Below the pieces are notes generated by a model, which had not been told where the DNA came from, ran no database searches, and worked only from the letters and a program-made list of their open reading frames with translations. Shown here in pieces: positions 1-12,320 of a DNA stretch of 64,000 nt. This DNA comes from Manihot esculenta. Taxonomy: Eukaryota; Streptophyta; Magnoliopsida; Malpighiales; Euphorbiaceae. Both the position numbers and the translations under genes were made by a program. Each line of letters opens with the position of its first letter. The first letter of the stretch is position 1. Location of the stretch: assembly GCF_001659605.2 (NCBI RefSeq), contig NC_035164.2, positions 22,238,500 through 22,302,499 on the forward strand, read 5' to 3'.

Positions 1-278
1 CTTACCGCTTCAACCGACTGAGGGCCATTTATAGGTGGCTGGCCAAACCACCTTCGGCGGCCACACGTGAAACCGAAAGCCATGCATGTTCGGCGGCCGA
101 ACCTGGCTTTTCTGCCTTGGTTCATTTCACTCAAAAACTCATTTCCTTATGCGTAAAACTTAATGAACATATCAAAACATGGTAGAAAAACATAAAGCGA
201 ACCTGTCTAGAGACTTTCGACATCCTGGACTCCACCGGAAAGTAGAATTCCGATGCCGGACTCCAGCCGGGTATTACA
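1..278 (-). repeat. Tekay-1 3' LTR (partial, cut by window edge)
   Basis: This is the 3' LTR, in element sense, of the minus-strand Tekay element that follows. It ends at 278 with GGGTATTACA, which matches the end of the downstream LTR at 7689. Base by base it matches 7392-7689 with about six substitutions plus one 20-bp difference, so the two LTRs are a pair about 2% diverged. A TATA-like core (TTTATA on the plus strand, TATAAA on the minus) lies near 30-35. The rest of this LTR lies left of the window. Confidence 0.9.
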
Positions 279-291
279 TTCTCTCCCCCTT
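279..291 (-). other. Polypurine tract of Tekay-1
   Basis: In element sense the run AAGGGGGAGAGAA immediately precedes the LTR start TGTAATACCC. This is the expected position and composition for the plus-strand DNA primer. Confidence 0.8.
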
Positions 292-357
292 AAGAACATT
301 CGTCCGCGAATGTGCCAAAACAAACAATAAACACATAAAACAAGGAGGAAACTAACC

Positions 358-3300
358 TCAAAATAGATATGGATACTGCTGGAGCATAGACTCCCGCGTC
401 TCCCACGTGCATTCTTCTAAATTATGGTGGTTCCACAAAACTTTCACCATTGGAATCTCTTTGTTCCTTAGCTGTCTGATCTGTGTGTCCAGAATCCGCA
501 CTGGCTGCTCTATATAGGTGAGATCTGTAAGAATCTCCACCTCAGGCTCACTCAGAACCTGATTCGGATCTGACACAAACTGCCGTAGCATAGAAACATG
601 AAATACCGGGTGAATTCTCTCCATAGAAGCAGGTAAATCTAGCTTATACGACACATTCCCGATCCGCTGCAAAATCTCAAAGGGGCCAATGTATCGTGGG
701 ACTAACTTACCCTTCTTTCCAAAACGAACCACTCCTTTCATTGGAGACACTTTTAGCAATACCCAATTACCCTCCTGGAATTCTAACTGTTTTCTGCGAA
801 CGTCTGCATAACTTTTCTGTCTACTCTGCGCTGTTCTGATTTTCTCTCTGATTATGGGCACCACTCTACTGGTAATCTCTACTAACTCTGGCCCTGCAAG
901 AGCCTTCTCTCCTATCTCTTCCCAGCAGATAGGGGATCTGCACTTCCTCCCATACAAAGCTTCATAAGGAGCCATCCCTATGCTAGCATGATGGCTGTTA
1001 TTGTAGGCAAACTCCACCAAAGGTAGATGCTGCCTCCAAGAACCGCCAAAGTCTAACACACACAGTCGAAGCATATCCTCTATGGTCTGGATGGTCCTCT
1101 CTGACTGTCCATCAGTCTGTGGGTGGAAAGCAGTGCTAAAATCTAATCTCGTGCCCATCGCACTCTGCAGACTTCGCCAAAATCGGGAGGTAAACTGAGG
1201 TCCTCTGTCTGAAACTATAGACACTGGAACTCCATGTAATCTCACTATCTCATCCAGATAGACCTGTGCCAACTTATCCACAGAATAGTTACTCCGAACT
1301 GGAAGAAAATGGGCAGATTTCGTGAGTCTGTCCACAATCACCCATATAGAGTCTATCCTATTGGACGCTGCTGATAAGCCCACTACAAAATCCATGGCTA
1401 TGTTCTCCCATTTCCACTCTGGAATCGTTAATGGGTTAAGCCTTCCAGCTGGTTTCTGATGCTCTAGTTTCACCCTCTGGCAAACCTCACAGGCTGTCCC
1501 AAACTGCGCCACTTCTTTCTTCATGGCTGGCCACCAATAGACCCTTTTCAGATCCTGATACATCTTGGTGGCTCCTGGGTGAACACTATACCTCGCATTA
1601 TGAGCTTCCCTCATAATGTCTTCCTTCACACTGCTATCGGGTACACAAAGTCGACTCCCATAACGGAGGATCCCTTTACTGTCAAATCTGAACTCTGCAT
1701 TGTTGCCTGACTGAACAGTCCTGGCAATTTTCATCAACTCTGGGTCCTCATGCTGTCTCTGAGCTATCTGCTCCAGAAACACAGGTGTCACTCTCATCTG
1801 TGCTATCAATGCACCTGTACCAGACAACTCTAACTGTAACCCTTCCTCTAAGAGCTTGTAAAGCTCCATCACAACTGGTCTCCGCTCTGCTGCTATATAG
1901 GATAAACTGCCTAGTGACTTCCGGCTGAGGGCGTCTGCTACAACATTCGCCTTACCCGGATGATACTGGATCTTACAATCATAATCACTGAGCAATTCTA
2001 CCCATCTTCTCTGCCTCAAATTCAGCTCTCTCTGACTCAAGATGTACTGTAAACTCTTGTGATCAGTGAAGATCTGGCATTTAACCCCGTAAAGGTAATG
2101 CCGCCACATCTTAAGTGCAAAGATAACTGCTGCCATCTCTAGGTCATGGGTGAGGTAATTCAAGTCGTGCTTCTTCAACTGTCTAGAAGCATAAGCTATC
2201 ACCCTATCACTCTGCATCAAAACACAGCCCAATCCCACTCGAGATGCATCACAGAACACTGTGAACTCCGCATTACTCACAGGCAGAGCTAGCACTGGTG
2301 CTGATGTCAATCTCCTCTTGAGCTCCTCAAAGCTCTCCTCGCACTGGTCTGACCAGACAAACTTCTGGTTCTTCTGAGTCAGTTTGGTCATAGGAGCCGC
2401 TATCTTTGAGAAGTCATGAACGAACCTCCTGTAGTAACCTGCCAGTCCCAGAAAGCTTTTAATCTCTGTCACTGTAGTGGGTTTGGGCCAGTTAGCTACA
2501 GCCTCTATCTTCTTGGGGTCTACCTCAATACCCTCTGCTGATACCACATGTCCCAAGAAGGAAATGCTCCTCAACCAAAACTCACACTTCGAGAATTTGG
2601 CATATAAACCATGCTCTCTCAATGTCTGCAGAACTATCCTCAGATGCTGGGCATGCTCCTCTGCATCTCTGGAATACACTAAAATATCATCGATGAAAGC
2701 AATGACAAAGTGATCCAGAAACTCACTGAAAACTCTGTTCATGAGATCCATGAATGCTGCAGGGGCGTTAGTCAACCCGAACGGCATCACTAAGAACTCA
2801 TAATGCCCATATCTGGTCCTGAAGGCTGTCTTTGGCACATCTGCCTCTCTGACTCTCAACTGATGATACCCAGATCTCAGATCTATTTTCGAGAAACAAC
2901 CTGCTAGCTGGTCAAATAGATCATCAATCCGAGGTAGAGGATACCTATTCTTGATAGTGACCTTGTTCAACTGTCTGTAGTCGATACAAAGTCTGAGGGA
3001 TCCATCCTTCTTTCTGACAAAGAGCACTGGAGCACCCCAAGGTGAGGTACTGGGGCGGATGAAACCCTTATCTACCAAGTCCTGCAACTGTTCTTTCAAC
3101 TCTTTTAACTCTGCTGGCGCCATCCTGTAGGGAGGAATAGAGATAGGTATGGTACCTGGCAGCAATTCAATTTCAAACCCTATCTCCCTATCAGGTGGGA
3201 GTCCTGGTAAATCGTCTGGGAACACATCGAGAAACTCTCGGACTACTGGTACTGTGGCTGGTTCCCTCACCTGACTGTCTAGCTCTCTAAAATGAGCTAG

Positions 3301-5277
3301 AAACCCCTGACAACCCCTCCTAAGCAAACGACGAGCCTGAAGGACTGAAATCATACCTCTGGGTGTACCTCTCCTGTCTCCTCTAAAGACACACTCTGAC
3401 CCATCCTGGTCTCTGAGACTCACTATCTTCTCTCTACAGTCCAAAGTAGCACTATATGCAGATAGCCAATCCATCCCTAGAATGACATCAAAATCTGTCA
3501 AGTCTAGAACCACAAGGTCAGCTGGAAGGCATCTACCCTTTATGAACACTGGACTGAAACGACAGACTGACACTGCCACTGATGGGTCACATTTAGGTCC
3601 ACTGACCCAGAGAGGATACTCTAACTCAGAACTGATCAAACCCAATCTCTCTATGGCTCTCAAAGCAATAAAGGAATGAGACGCACCGGGGTCCATCAAA
3701 GCATAGACATCTGAACACCCAATGATGAGATTACCTGACACCACTGTGTTCGACGTGTTAGCCTCCTCCTGTGTCACAGTGAAAATCCGTACTGGGGCTA
3801 CCGGATTTCCACCTCGGGAACCTGCTGCTGAAGTAGAGGCTGCCCCTCTCCCTCTACCTCTGCCACTACTCTGAGGCATGACTGGAGCTGCTGGCTGTAC
3901 AACTGGCTGTACCACACTGCTTGAACTCATCTGCTGGGATGGTGCAAAAGTCACCTGAGGACAATCCCGAGCAATATGCCCTTCCTGTCCACAGCGAAAA
4001 CAAGCTGTAGATCCCAACCGACAAACTCCTCCATGTGGTTTTCCGCATCTTCTGCATACTGGAGCTGTGCCAGAGCTTGAGCCACTACCTATTCCCAGAC
4101 CTGACTTGACTTTACTCCAGAACTTACTCTTTGTTCCTCTTACTCTATCCCATCTTTTACTACGTGACGTGCCTGAACTGGGGGCCTTAGAACCCAAAGC
4201 TTGTGCCTTTGACTGTTTCTGGATATTGGCACTAGCTTCCATTTTCCTGGCTGCGTCCACTATCGTGTGGAAACTCTCCTTTTCTGCTGGAAGAATCAAG
4301 GAAGAATACCTGGGATGCAGTCTCATAGTATATCTCCTTGCCTTCTTCTGGTCAGTATCATAGGCTTGACCCACATACTGAAGCAAATCCAGGAACTTAT
4401 CTGTGAATTCATCAACACTCATTTCATCTGTCTGCCGCAACTGTTCGAACTCTATTACTTTCATCTCCCTAGAACTGTCAGGAAAAGCCCACCCTGCAAA
4501 TTCATTGGCGAACTCGCCCCAAGACATACTGGTCATCCTAGGTTCCACATAGTTCTTAAACCATTCTCTGGCCTTCTTGCATTTAAGTGTAAACCTTGCC
4601 ATCTCAATGGCTCTACTATCATCAGCTCCCAATTCACTAGTTATCATCGTAACTGATCTGAGGTAGTCAAATGGATCATCTCCCGTGTTATATTTCGGAG
4701 CATCCAATTTCAAGTACTCCGTCATTTGCACTTTACCTCCAGATGAGCTAGGTTGATGTCTGTCAACAATAGGGGCTACTGGTTCTGGTGGTGGTACTGG
4801 GTCATTTGGCTCTGGGTGTGCTGCACTTGGATGGGTAGGGGATGGTGGATACATAGGATATGGTGGATAGTAAGGAGGATAAGGCATATATGGCATGTAA
4901 GGAGGATATGGCACAAAACTAGAGTACTCCGACATACCTCCCATCGGATACTCTGGGTCCTGCGGAAAGGCTGGATATCCATAACCTGAGGCCTGAGCGC
5001 CTCCCTGCGACTCTCCCATACCTTCCTCAAATCTGCCTATACCCAAACTCTCATCTTGAGACTGGTCAATCTCCATAGCCTCCCTCATTTCCTCTGATCT
5101 TCCTCCCCTAGCTGTACCTCTTCTGCTCTCGTCTACAGACCTTCTAGGGTCTATTGACGTACCTTCCCTGCTAGATCTCTGAGACCTTGCCCTTGGCAAT
5201 GCAGGAGGACGAGCAGTTGGTCTCTCATTCTCTGGTGGGACTCCAGTCAATCGAGCAGATCGACGAGTTCCTCTCAT
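358..5277 (-). CDS. Tekay-type chromovirus gag-pol polyprotein, intact
   Basis: A single 1639-residue frame encodes everything needed for retrotransposition. In order: a Pro/Tyr-rich gag N-terminus; a gag core; a CCHC zinc knuckle ([14 protein letters not shown], about residues 424-437); an aspartic protease with DPGASHSFI near 526; reverse transcriptase with FIDDILVYS near 860; RNase H (FCDAS near 1005, [10 protein letters not shown] further on); integrase with an HHCC zinc site near 1222-1260 and catalytic Asp, Asp and Glu at about 1293, 1355 and 1394; a GPY/F module ([10 protein letters not shown]); and a short chromodomain-like tail ([11 protein letters not shown]). Length, domain order and tail fit the Tekay/Del clade of plant chromoviruses. 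In that clade the chromodomain is thought to guide insertion to heterochromatin. No stop or frameshift is visible, so the frame may be functional. The protease carries DPG rather than DSG or DTG, which is common in plant gypsy elements. Confidence 0.95.
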   Translation of the reverse strand: MRGTRRSARLTGVPPENERPTARPPALPRARSQRSSREGTSIDPRRSVDESRRGTARGGRSEEMREAMEIDQSQDESLGIGRFEEGMGESQGGAQASGYGYPAFPQDPEYPMGGMSEYSSFVPYPPYMPYMPYPPYYPPYPMYPPSPTHPSAAHPEPNDPVPPPEPVAPIVDRHQPSSSGGKVQMTEYLKLDAPKYNTGDDPFDYLRSVTMITSELGADDSRAIEMARFTLKCKKAREWFKNYVEPRMTSMSWGEFANEFAGWAFPDSSREMKVIEFEQLRQTDEMSVDEFTDKFLDLLQYVGQAYDTDQKKARRYTMRLHPRYSSLILPAEKESFHTIVDAARKMEASANIQKQSKAQALGSKAPSSGTSRSKRWDRVRGTKSKFWSKVKSGLGIGSGSSSGTAPVCRRCGKPHGGVCRLGSTACFRCGQEGHIARDCPQVTFAPSQQMSSSSVVQPVVQPAAPVMPQSSGRGRGRGAASTSAAGSRGGNPVAPVRIFTVTQEEANTSNTVVSGNLIIGCSDVYALMDPGASHSFIALRAIERLGLISSELEYPLWVSGPKCDPSVAVSVCRFSPVFIKGRCLPADLVVLDLTDFDVILGMDWLSAYSATLDCREKIVSLRDQDGSECVFRGDRRGTPRGMISVLQARRLLRRGCQGFLAHFRELDSQVREPATVPVVREFLDVFPDDLPGLPPDREIGFEIELLPGTIPISIPPYRMAPAELKELKEQLQDLVDKGFIRPSTSPWGAPVLFVRKKDGSLRLCIDYRQLNKVTIKNRYPLPRIDDLFDQLAGCFSKIDLRSGYHQLRVREADVPKTAFRTRYGHYEFLVMPFGLTNAPAAFMDLMNRVFSEFLDHFVIAFIDDILVYSRDAEEHAQHLRIVLQTLREHGLYAKFSKCEFWLRSISFLGHVVSAEGIEVDPKKIEAVANWPKPTTVTEIKSFLGLAGYYRRFVHDFSKIAAPMTKLTQKNQKFVWSDQCEESFEELKRRLTSAPVLALPVSNAEFTVFCDASRVGLGCVLMQSDRVIAYASRQLKKHDLNYLTHDLEMAAVIFALKMWRHYLYGVKCQIFTDHKSLQYILSQRELNLRQRRWVELLSDYDCKIQYHPGKANVVADALSRKSLGSLSYIAAERRPVVMELYKLLEEGLQLELSGTGALIAQMRVTPVFLEQIAQRQHEDPELMKIARTVQSGNNAEFRFDSKGILRYGSRLCVPDSSVKEDIMREAHNARYSVHPGATKMYQDLKRVYWWPAMKKEVAQFGTACEVCQRVKLEHQKPAGRLNPLTIPEWKWENIAMDFVVGLSAASNRIDSIWVIVDRLTKSAHFLPVRSNYSVDKLAQVYLDEIVRLHGVPVSIVSDRGPQFTSRFWRSLQSAMGTRLDFSTAFHPQTDGQSERTIQTIEDMLRLCVLDFGGSWRQHLPLVEFAYNNSHHASIGMAPYEALYGRKCRSPICWEEIGEKALAGPELVEITSRVVPIIREKIRTAQSRQKSYADVRRKQLEFQEGNWVLLKVSPMKGVVRFGKKGKLVPRYIGPFEILQRIGNVSYKLDLPASMERIHPVFHVSMLRQFVSDPNQVLSEPEVEILTDLTYIEQPVRILDTQIRQLRNKEIPMVKVLWNHHNLEECTWETRESMLQQYPYLF

Positions 5278-5480
5278 CTTTACTCTCTAAAAAACAACAC
5301 ATAATATAGCACTTTAGCACATAAACATCACATATCAATAAAGCACATGCATATCTCATGGCATGAAACAGATAGGACTCAAGACCCTATCCTAGTGAAC
5401 ATGATTTCCTATTGTGCTTGACCTCCTCTAACCTCTATGAGCCCGACACTGTCTCTATAGGTCCGATCATGTGAACCTAG

Positions 5481-5493
5481 GGCTCTGATACCA
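5481..5493 (-). other. Primer binding site (initiator tRNA-Met) of Tekay-1
   Basis: The minus strand reads TGGTATCAGAGCC two bases inside the LTR end at 5497. It is complementary to the 3' end of plant initiator tRNA-Met, the usual primer for Tekay elements. Confidence 0.9.
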
Positions 5494-5496
5494 ATC

Positions 5497-7689
5497 TGTA
5501 ACGACCCCAAAATGGACCGTCACCGGCGCTAGGATTCAGGTCGGCTTAAGGCCGCCAGAACCCGTAGCAAGCCTGCTATACTCTCTGTGTACCTGTAAAT
5601 CTCATACATGATCATACATTTTCTGTGAAAATAAAAACTCTTTTCTGAACCAAGGCTTAACCTGTGCATGCACTATCTCTGTACTATGTACTCTGTACTC
5701 TGTACTCTGTACCCCTGACTAGAGCTTGCTCTAGATGGGTTAACTCATACCTGTTAAGTCTGGTTTTTCACATACAGTAAAACATAGATACATATCCAGA
5801 TCATGTACAAAACATACATCCCTAAGTCAAGCAAATTTCTAACTTTACACACAATTATTACATCTCTTTAATATTACATGTCCACTCTAAGATATTACAA
5901 ATCTCTTTACTCTTTTTGTACTCTGCTGGATTGTCCCTGTATACTGTACACTGAACCTGCAAAACTGGGGTTAAGGGAGTGGGATGAGCTCTATAGCCCA
6001 GTGAGTAGAACAGTAAAACATCTAAGTAAAATATGATCTCATGGAATGCACCATATCACAGACAAGCCACATCAAGAGTAAATCTGTCACCACATAATCC
6101 CAGTAACTCTGTGCCAGGGCGTAGAATCGAGCACCTGGTCTTCCTGTCATATATGTATATGTGTATATAACACCTCTGTACTTACCATTGCCAGGGCATA
6201 GTCAAAGGCTCCTAGTCTTTACTATACCTGCCAGGGCGTAGTCAAAGGCTCCTGGTCTTTACTATACCTGCCAGGGCGTAGTCAAAGGCTCCTGGACTTC
6301 CTGTCTGAGACTATTGGATCATTCAGCATTTACCCACATCAACAATGTACTATGCAATGCAACATATTCGTGGATACTAATGCATTCAACCTATTGCATA
6401 ATCGTGATGCATGAGATATGCTAAAACATGCCATTGATCAATTAAAAGAGTTAAGGTTAATTCCACTCACCTCTGGCTATCTGGACTGACTAACTCTGCA
6501 GGCTCTGTAAACTCTGGAGCAGTACTCACTGCTGCTCTCTCTGGTTCCTCTGGTCTGTACCTATACAGATGGACTCAAATGAGGGACCAAACGAGCTTAT
6601 GAACAATTCTATTAAACTCCCCAAGAATCCCCTTAAACTCACTCAAACATCCATGCAAAGCATGCAAAGAAAAGCTGGACAGGACACTTTCGGCGGCAGG
6701 TTCGGCGGCCGAAAGTCCTCTCCAGAGACGAAACTCAAGCACCTTCGGCGGCCGAATCTCTACTTTCGGCAGCCGAACCCTTTTGGGGGCAAGTTTCGGA
6801 GGCCAAAAGGCACTCCAGAGACGAAAGTCTCTAACCTTCGGCGGCACCTTCGGCGGCCGAACTTCCCTCCAGAGCCGAAAGTCCAAAAGCTCGGGGGCAA
6901 GTTTGGGCAGCCGAAGCCACCTCCTCTCTTCTCCTCAGGGGTTCAGCGGCCGAATGTACCTTCGGCTGCCGAACCTGAGTTCATCAGCAGGGCATAAACT
7001 TGCCCTGCCTCTCGCTCAATGCACAAAACTCACTCCACCTCAAACACTTCAATACTTCCACTTGCATACACTCATGTATATGCTCAAAGGGGTCAGCAAC
7101 TACCTAAAAACCCCAAACACACAACACAAACAACACAGAAACAAGCTCTATGCAAAAAATCATCAAAACCTCACAAAAAAACCTATTCATGTAACTCTCT
7201 CCATAAACCCCATAAAACCTTCAAAAAACATAAAAACAAGCTCAGGATCTTCACTTACCTCTTGAAATCAAGAAGATGAAACCTTCAAATAATCATGAAA
7301 ACTACTCAAATCTTTGCATGATTTCATGAAAACATGAAGAAAGACTCACAAAGGACAGAGTTTCACCTTAGCAAGTGAAAGAAACGGTGCTCTTACCACT
7401 TCAACCGACTGAGGGCCATTTATAGGTGGCTGGCCAGACCACCTTCGGCGGCCACACGTGAAACCGAAAGCCATGCATGTTCGGCGGCCGAACCTCAACT
7501 TCGGCGGCCGAACCTGGCTTTTCTGCCTTGGTTCATTTCACTCAAAAACTCATTTCCTTATGCGTAAAACTTAATGAACATATCAAAACATGGTAGAAAA
7601 ACATAAAGTGAACCCGTCTAGAGACTTCCGACATCCTGGACTCCACCGAAAAGTAGAATTCCGATGCCGGACTCCAGCCGGGTATTACA
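5497..7689 (-). repeat. Tekay-1 5' LTR, 2193 bp
   Basis: Complete LTR bounded by TGTAACGACC at 5497 and GGGTATTACA at 7689 (TG...CA ends). It holds three notable sub-regions. A tandem module of CCAGGGCGTAG...CTCCTGG units lies at about 6110-6300. A dense array of TTCGGCGGCCGAA-type hairpin units lies at about 6690-6975, with more at 7440-7515. A TATA core lies near 7419-7424. Open frames here, such as 6569-6997, are composition artefacts of the array and are not annotated as genes. Confidence 0.93.
7417..7426 (-). promoter_or_regulatory. LTR core promoter (TATA box) of Tekay-1
   Basis: The minus strand reads CACCTATAAATGG. The same CCACCTATAA core recurs at matching places in the other family LTRs: about 10018-10028, 32252-32262 and, in opposite orientation, about 32705-32715. 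This conservation marks it as the likely RNA polymerase II start signal of the LTR, about 265 bp from the LTR 5' end. Confidence 0.6.
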
Positions 7690-8189
7690 GAGAGATCAAG
7701 TCTTCCTGTACCCGGGGTTGTGGAACCTGAAGCCTGAGCGCCTCTTTGCAACTCCCCGATCCTCTCTCCTGGCACACCTACTTCCACACTTTCATCTCTT
7801 CTTGGATCCAATCCTCCTCTGATCCCATCAAAAGACCTCCTAGAGTCCCTTGATGTACCTTCCCTGTCTGTCCTACCAGACACTGCCTTTGGCAAAGCAG
7901 GGGGACGGGCATCCATACCCTCATCCACAGGTGGAAGCATTCGACCTGCTAAGAGAAGAGCACAAACACAAATAAACATTAGCATCCTACGGTTCATGTG
8001 AGAACACATGAACCTGCATCACATACATAGCATAACATGAATGCACATGCATAACATCATGGCATTACACATCATCATCAAGACAGGACTCTACATCCTA
8101 TCCTAGTGGACATGATCTTTCCTATTGTGCTTGCCCTTTTATGACCTCTATAGGTCCGATCATATGAACCTAGAGCTCTGATACCAATC
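7690..8189 (-). pseudogene. Tekay-2 internal fragment with truncated gag start
   Basis: Remnant between the Tekay-1 insertion at 7690 and the LTR of a second Tekay element at 8190. On the minus strand it contains a primer binding site (TGGTATCAGAGCTC, about 8173-8186), a leader, and then the first 80 or so residues of gag. The peptide with ARPPALPKA and RRDESVEVG parallels ARPPALPRA and RRSVDESRR at the start of the Tekay-1 polyprotein. Translation likely starts near 7940 (MLPPVDEG). The frame is cut at 7690 exactly where the Tekay-1 LTR begins, so this gene was broken by that insertion. The remaining gag-pol would lie left of the window. Confidence 0.8.
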
Positions 8190-10323
8190 TGTAACGACCT
8201 GGAGATCGGACCGCTACCGGCGCTAGGATCCAGATCGGCTTAAGGCCGCCGGGACCCATAGCAAGCCTACTATACATTCTGTACAATTGGTATAATCCCA
8301 TACATGATCAACAATTACATAAAAACTTTAACACTTTTCTCATACCAAGCTTAATCCTGTGCATGCACACTAGCTATAAACATAAAACCCCTTACTGGAG
8401 CCCTCATCAAATGCTCTAGTTGGGTCAACATTACATATTAAGCTTGGTTCTCAACATATATCATTAAAAAAATATCATAATATACAGATCATGTACAAAA
8501 GGGATCAACCATACTCTAGGGCCAAGCACAATTTTATCATCAATATACATGACAAGACTTTACATCATGTTACAATCCATGTCCACTACTGCTATTACAT
8601 AGACTTTACTCTAGCTACTATCCCGCGCTACCTCTGACTGGCCCTGCAAAACTGGGAAGTAGGGAGAGGGATGAGCTACTAAAGCCCAGTGAGCAGAACA
8701 ATAAAAACAATTTATAAATATATGCCATCATGGAATGCATCACATCACAAGCAAAGCACATCACGGATGGACTGACCCAAAACTCCCTCTACTCTGTGCC
8801 CGGCTCTCAAAGAGCTCCTCAGGACTTCTGTTACATGCAATAAACTCTGTGCCCGACTCTCAAAGAGCTCCTCAGGACTTCATTACTAGAGGGCTAAAGG
8901 ATCGTCCTGTTGTCCATCCACACCAACAAGTAATAATGCAATGCAATGCGTCATCTTCGTGAATACTCATGCAATACATCCTAACATATACATGGCATTC
9001 ATGATGCATGTTTCATGCTAAAACCTTTCATTTCATTTAAAATATAGTTCAGTTCTACTCACCTCTAGCAGATGCTGGACTGCCTTTGAACCAGCTAACT
9101 CTGTGGGCCTCATTGGTTCCTCAGGTCCGATCCTACAAAGGTGGACTAAAATGAGGTACCAAACATACTCTGCCATAACACTAAACATCTCCCCAAAAAC
9201 CCCCCTAAAACACCTCAAACATGCATGGAAAAACAGGCAAAGAAAGGCTGGACAAGGCACTTTCGGCGGCAGGTTCAGCGGCCAAAAGTCCCTCTAGAGC
9301 CGAAACTCAGCCACATTCGGCGGCCGAAAGGGATTCCAGAGACGAAACTCATGCATGAACGGCGGCACCTTCGGCGGCCGAAACTCCCCTCCAGAGTCGA
9401 AAGTCCAACTTTCGGGGGCAGGGTTCGGCAGCCAAAACAAGCCACCACAGGCAGATTCGGCGGCCGAAAGTCCCTTCGGCTGCCGAACCTGAGTTCTTCC
9501 AGAATGGCAAAACCCAGCTTCCTCATGCACAAACAGCCTCCCAAGCCTTCCAAACTCATTCCAACTCATACAAGCATGCAACAACATGCAAAAACTCTTT
9601 TAGCCATGCATATAGGGGCTTAGAACTAGCTTAAACCCCAAAAACAATACAAAGCATACACATATAGCTTATGATCAACATAAGCCAAAACCATGCAAAC
9701 CATGCATAACCATGCATGAAACTCCCTTAAACCCATCAAAACACACTTAAAACATAAGGAAAGGTGAGGATCCATGCTTACCTCTTGAAGATCGAGATGA
9801 TTGATGGTCTAAACTCGGAGATGCCAAGGAAAACAGATCCGGAATCTCCAAGCCTCACAACTTTGCTCTTTAGCTCAAATCCTTCAAAACCAAGTTAAAA
9901 CCTTCTTAAAACTTGTTAAACTTTGAAGAAATACATGGAATCAACCAAAGGAGAACAAAGACTCACCTATACCCGAAAAGAGAGAGAAGACTCTCCTCTA
10001 ATCCGGCTAAGGGACCCTTTTATAGGTGGCCGGTCAACGACCTTCGGCGGCCAAAGCTGCCTCCACAGCTTCACCACCTTCGGCAGCCTAACGTGCCTCC
10101 TAAACTGTCCCATGTTCGGCGGTTGAACCTGGGTTCTGCCTCCAAGGTCTTTTCTCTTCAAAACTCAATTTCTTTTGCATTAGAACCATAAAATCTTGTG
10201 AAAACATTTTAGAATACATATTTTACCCTTCTAGAAGGCTTCGGCATCTTTGAATTCCAGATTCCGACGGAGTTTCCACCGAAAAGTCGGGATTTCGATG
10301 CCGGCGTCTAGCCGGGTATTACA
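8190..10323 (-). repeat. Tekay-2 5' LTR, 2134 bp
   Basis: Complete LTR from TGTAACGACC at 8190 to GGGTATTACA at 10323. It belongs to the same family as the Tekay-1 LTR but to another subfamily. The module at 8795-8880 uses TGCCCGGCTCTCAAAGAGCTCC units rather than CCAGGGCGTAG units. The hairpin-unit array occupies about 9255-9490, with more units at 10038-10130. It directly abuts pararetrovirus sequence at 10324, which marks where Tekay-2 inserted. Confidence 0.9.
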
Positions 10324-10329
10324 CCTTTT

Positions 10330-11021
10330 ATAATATTTTCGTGGCTTAGATTTAGAGCACTGACCATTACAATTTTTATCCTGGGTTATTCCATAATCAA
10401 ACTGCTTACAAAAAGATCCTAATTCCTGTTTAGTTTTATGCATTTCATATTTTAATGTTTTCTATAATTTTAAATCTTGACAAATCTGTAAACCTTTCTT
10501 TTAAATTATACTTACCAGTTGACCATATGTCAATTTTCTATATGGTATTGGGTTACCAAATTGTTGTTTTATATTATTCCTAACTTTCTCTCCTAGTAAG
10601 TAAGGCAGTCCTGCTAGGAATTTCTCTTTCCAAAAATCTTGATTTGAATCTTCTCTTAACATTAATCTAGTTAAAATGTAGTTTTATAATACTGAAAATC
10701 ACTTAATTTTTTACATTTTAAATTACTCAATAGTTCATCATTTTTATCTTTTAAGTGCGATGGGTTTCCTATAAAATGGAATGAAATTGTTAGAATTAAA
10801 GTTGATACCGCATCCTGAATGGTTTCTCCTAACTCATTATATATGGATTCACCATCACTATTTACTTGAACTGAGTTTAAAATTTTGAATTGTTGCATGT
10901 CTGTTAAGTGGTAATCCCACCATCCTTTTAACTGTCCTATAAAACCTGCTATAATTATTTCAGCTATTGCCCTATCTGAGGTAAAAGACTGGGTTTTATA
11001 CGCATTAGCTGCCATAGTCAT
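10330..11021 (-). pseudogene. Pararetrovirus coat-protein-like region, truncated
   Basis: An open stretch of 116 residues (11021-10671) continues, after frame changes, to about 10330. Short peptides such as GFIGQLKGWWD, WKEKFLAGLP and LTYGQLVSII match my recollection of the capsid region of plant pararetrovirus polyproteins and related gag-like proteins. The zinc-finger part expected next is cut by the Tekay-2 LTR at 10323. It is not functional. Confidence 0.6.
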
Positions 11022-11069
11022 TTGCTGTAATAAACTTAAAATATTATATTCAGATAATCCATCTATATT

Positions 11070-12060
11070 CTATTCATATACTGTCGAAGCATTATACTTA
11101 AACTGAGAAGTATTATTTGGTTTATCTAATAATCCTAGATCTGGTGCTCTACTTACTATTTCTTTATGTGTTATAGGATTTATTTCAAATTGTTTAATAT
11201 CTTCTGAATCTGGCTCACTTTGCTCATTCTCAGATCCTGATTCTTCCTCTATTACATTTATATCTCTAGACTGAGGTGTTTCTGGAACTATGTTTTTACT
11301 AGATTCTGAAGTTTTTATTTTACTTAACTGGTCTTTCAGACTCTTCAAAAATTCATTTTTATTAGCTTTTAATTCCTTTTGACTCGAACTAGATATCTGA
11401 TAAGGTTTAAAAATATGTGGTTTTATTTCCCTTTTCTCTTCTATTTCTACCTCTTTTTCTTTTAATATTTTCTTTATTTTCTTTATTTTCTTTAACTGAG
11501 TACCTATACATATTAAGCTTGCATTACTAAAATTATTCTGCTATATGACTTTTTTATCTGTATCACTTTCTTTAGCTATTTTATATGGTGCACAAATTAT
11601 TTCATTTTCTCCATGCTTTATTTTACTAATCGTTTTAGGTGGAAAATCACTTTGAATAATTTTATCATTTACAATCCATTCTGGCTTTTTATCTCTTACT
11701 GTTATTAGATTTATACTTTGTCTTTTTTAATTCAAACTATTCAAAGAACTTTATTTTTCCTATTTTATTAACATATTCAAGATATTCTTCGTTTAATTTT
11801 GCAAAATTATTTTCTTTAACAATTTTATTTAATTTTTTTAAATTTTTTGTCTTAGTTATTTCTTTTAGAAATTTCTTTTCAATCTTCTCTTTACTAAGAA
11901 CATTTAATTCTCTATTTATATTATTTATATTTTCCGTTAGAGCAGATGCTGATGGTGATGATGGTGAAGAAGGTGTTATTTCAGCCTGCTGATTTAAATA
12001 ATTTTCTACCGGATTATATACTGCTTGGGAAACTGAGGAACTATAATCTACTCCTTTCAT
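11070..12060 (-). pseudogene. Pararetrovirus polyprotein linker, degenerate
   Basis: Two open stretches, 12060-11737 (107 residues) and 11348-11070 (92 residues), are separated by stop-rich sequence. The first is Ser/Pro- then Lys/Asn-rich with heptad-like character. The second is acidic (EEESGSENEQSEPDSED). Low-complexity charged linkers between movement and coat domains are typical of these fused polyproteins. No enzymatic motif is visible. Confidence 0.5.
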
Positions 12061-12320
12061 TTTAAGGTGTCTATCTGGGATATCTGATGTTGAGAACCTG
12101 GGTGTTACTATAGTCTGGATTACAGGTTTAGGTTCGTCTTCTTTATAGGTTGCATATATTACTGATGGTATACTTGATACTCTTCCTATATCTTCTGTTA
12201 TTATTGAAGATGTTGATCCTGTATATATCTACTACTTATACTTCTATTAAATTTTAATGAGGCTTTACCATCTTCAAACTGCTCTATCTTACTTAAACTT
12301 GTATTTGGTTTTACTTTTTC

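Larger units (their letters stand above)
279..5496 (-). mobile_element. Tekay-1 Ty3/gypsy retrotransposon, internal region
   Basis: Internal region of a nearly complete LTR retrotransposon read on the minus strand, between the LTRs at 1-278 and 5497-7689. A polypurine tract (AAGGGGGAGAGAA in element sense, 279-291) abuts the 3' LTR. A primer binding site for initiator tRNA-Met (TGGTATCAGAGCC, 5481-5493) sits two bases inside the 5' LTR. One uninterrupted gag-pol frame fills 358-5277. The low LTR divergence and open frame indicate a fairly recent insertion. It landed in the gag gene of a second Tekay element: gag sequence of that copy resumes at 7690. The left flank is outside the window, so the target duplication cannot be verified. 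Confidence 0.92.

Noticed and set aside
6106..6300. Regular short repeats with spacers as a CRISPR-like array
   Set aside because: Units are tandem LTR modules in plant retrotransposons; no cas genes and no unique spacers, and the window is eukaryotic.
6569..7279. Several 85-160-codon frames in the LTR
   Set aside because: They translate the CGGCGGCCG hairpin array in different frames (RRP/GGR-type strings) and recur in every array-bearing LTR.
7542..8009. 155-residue frame with an apparent hydrophobic N-terminus
   Set aside because: The start is leader sequence and the end runs into the Tekay-1 LTR; only the middle (about 7690-7940) is real gag sequence.
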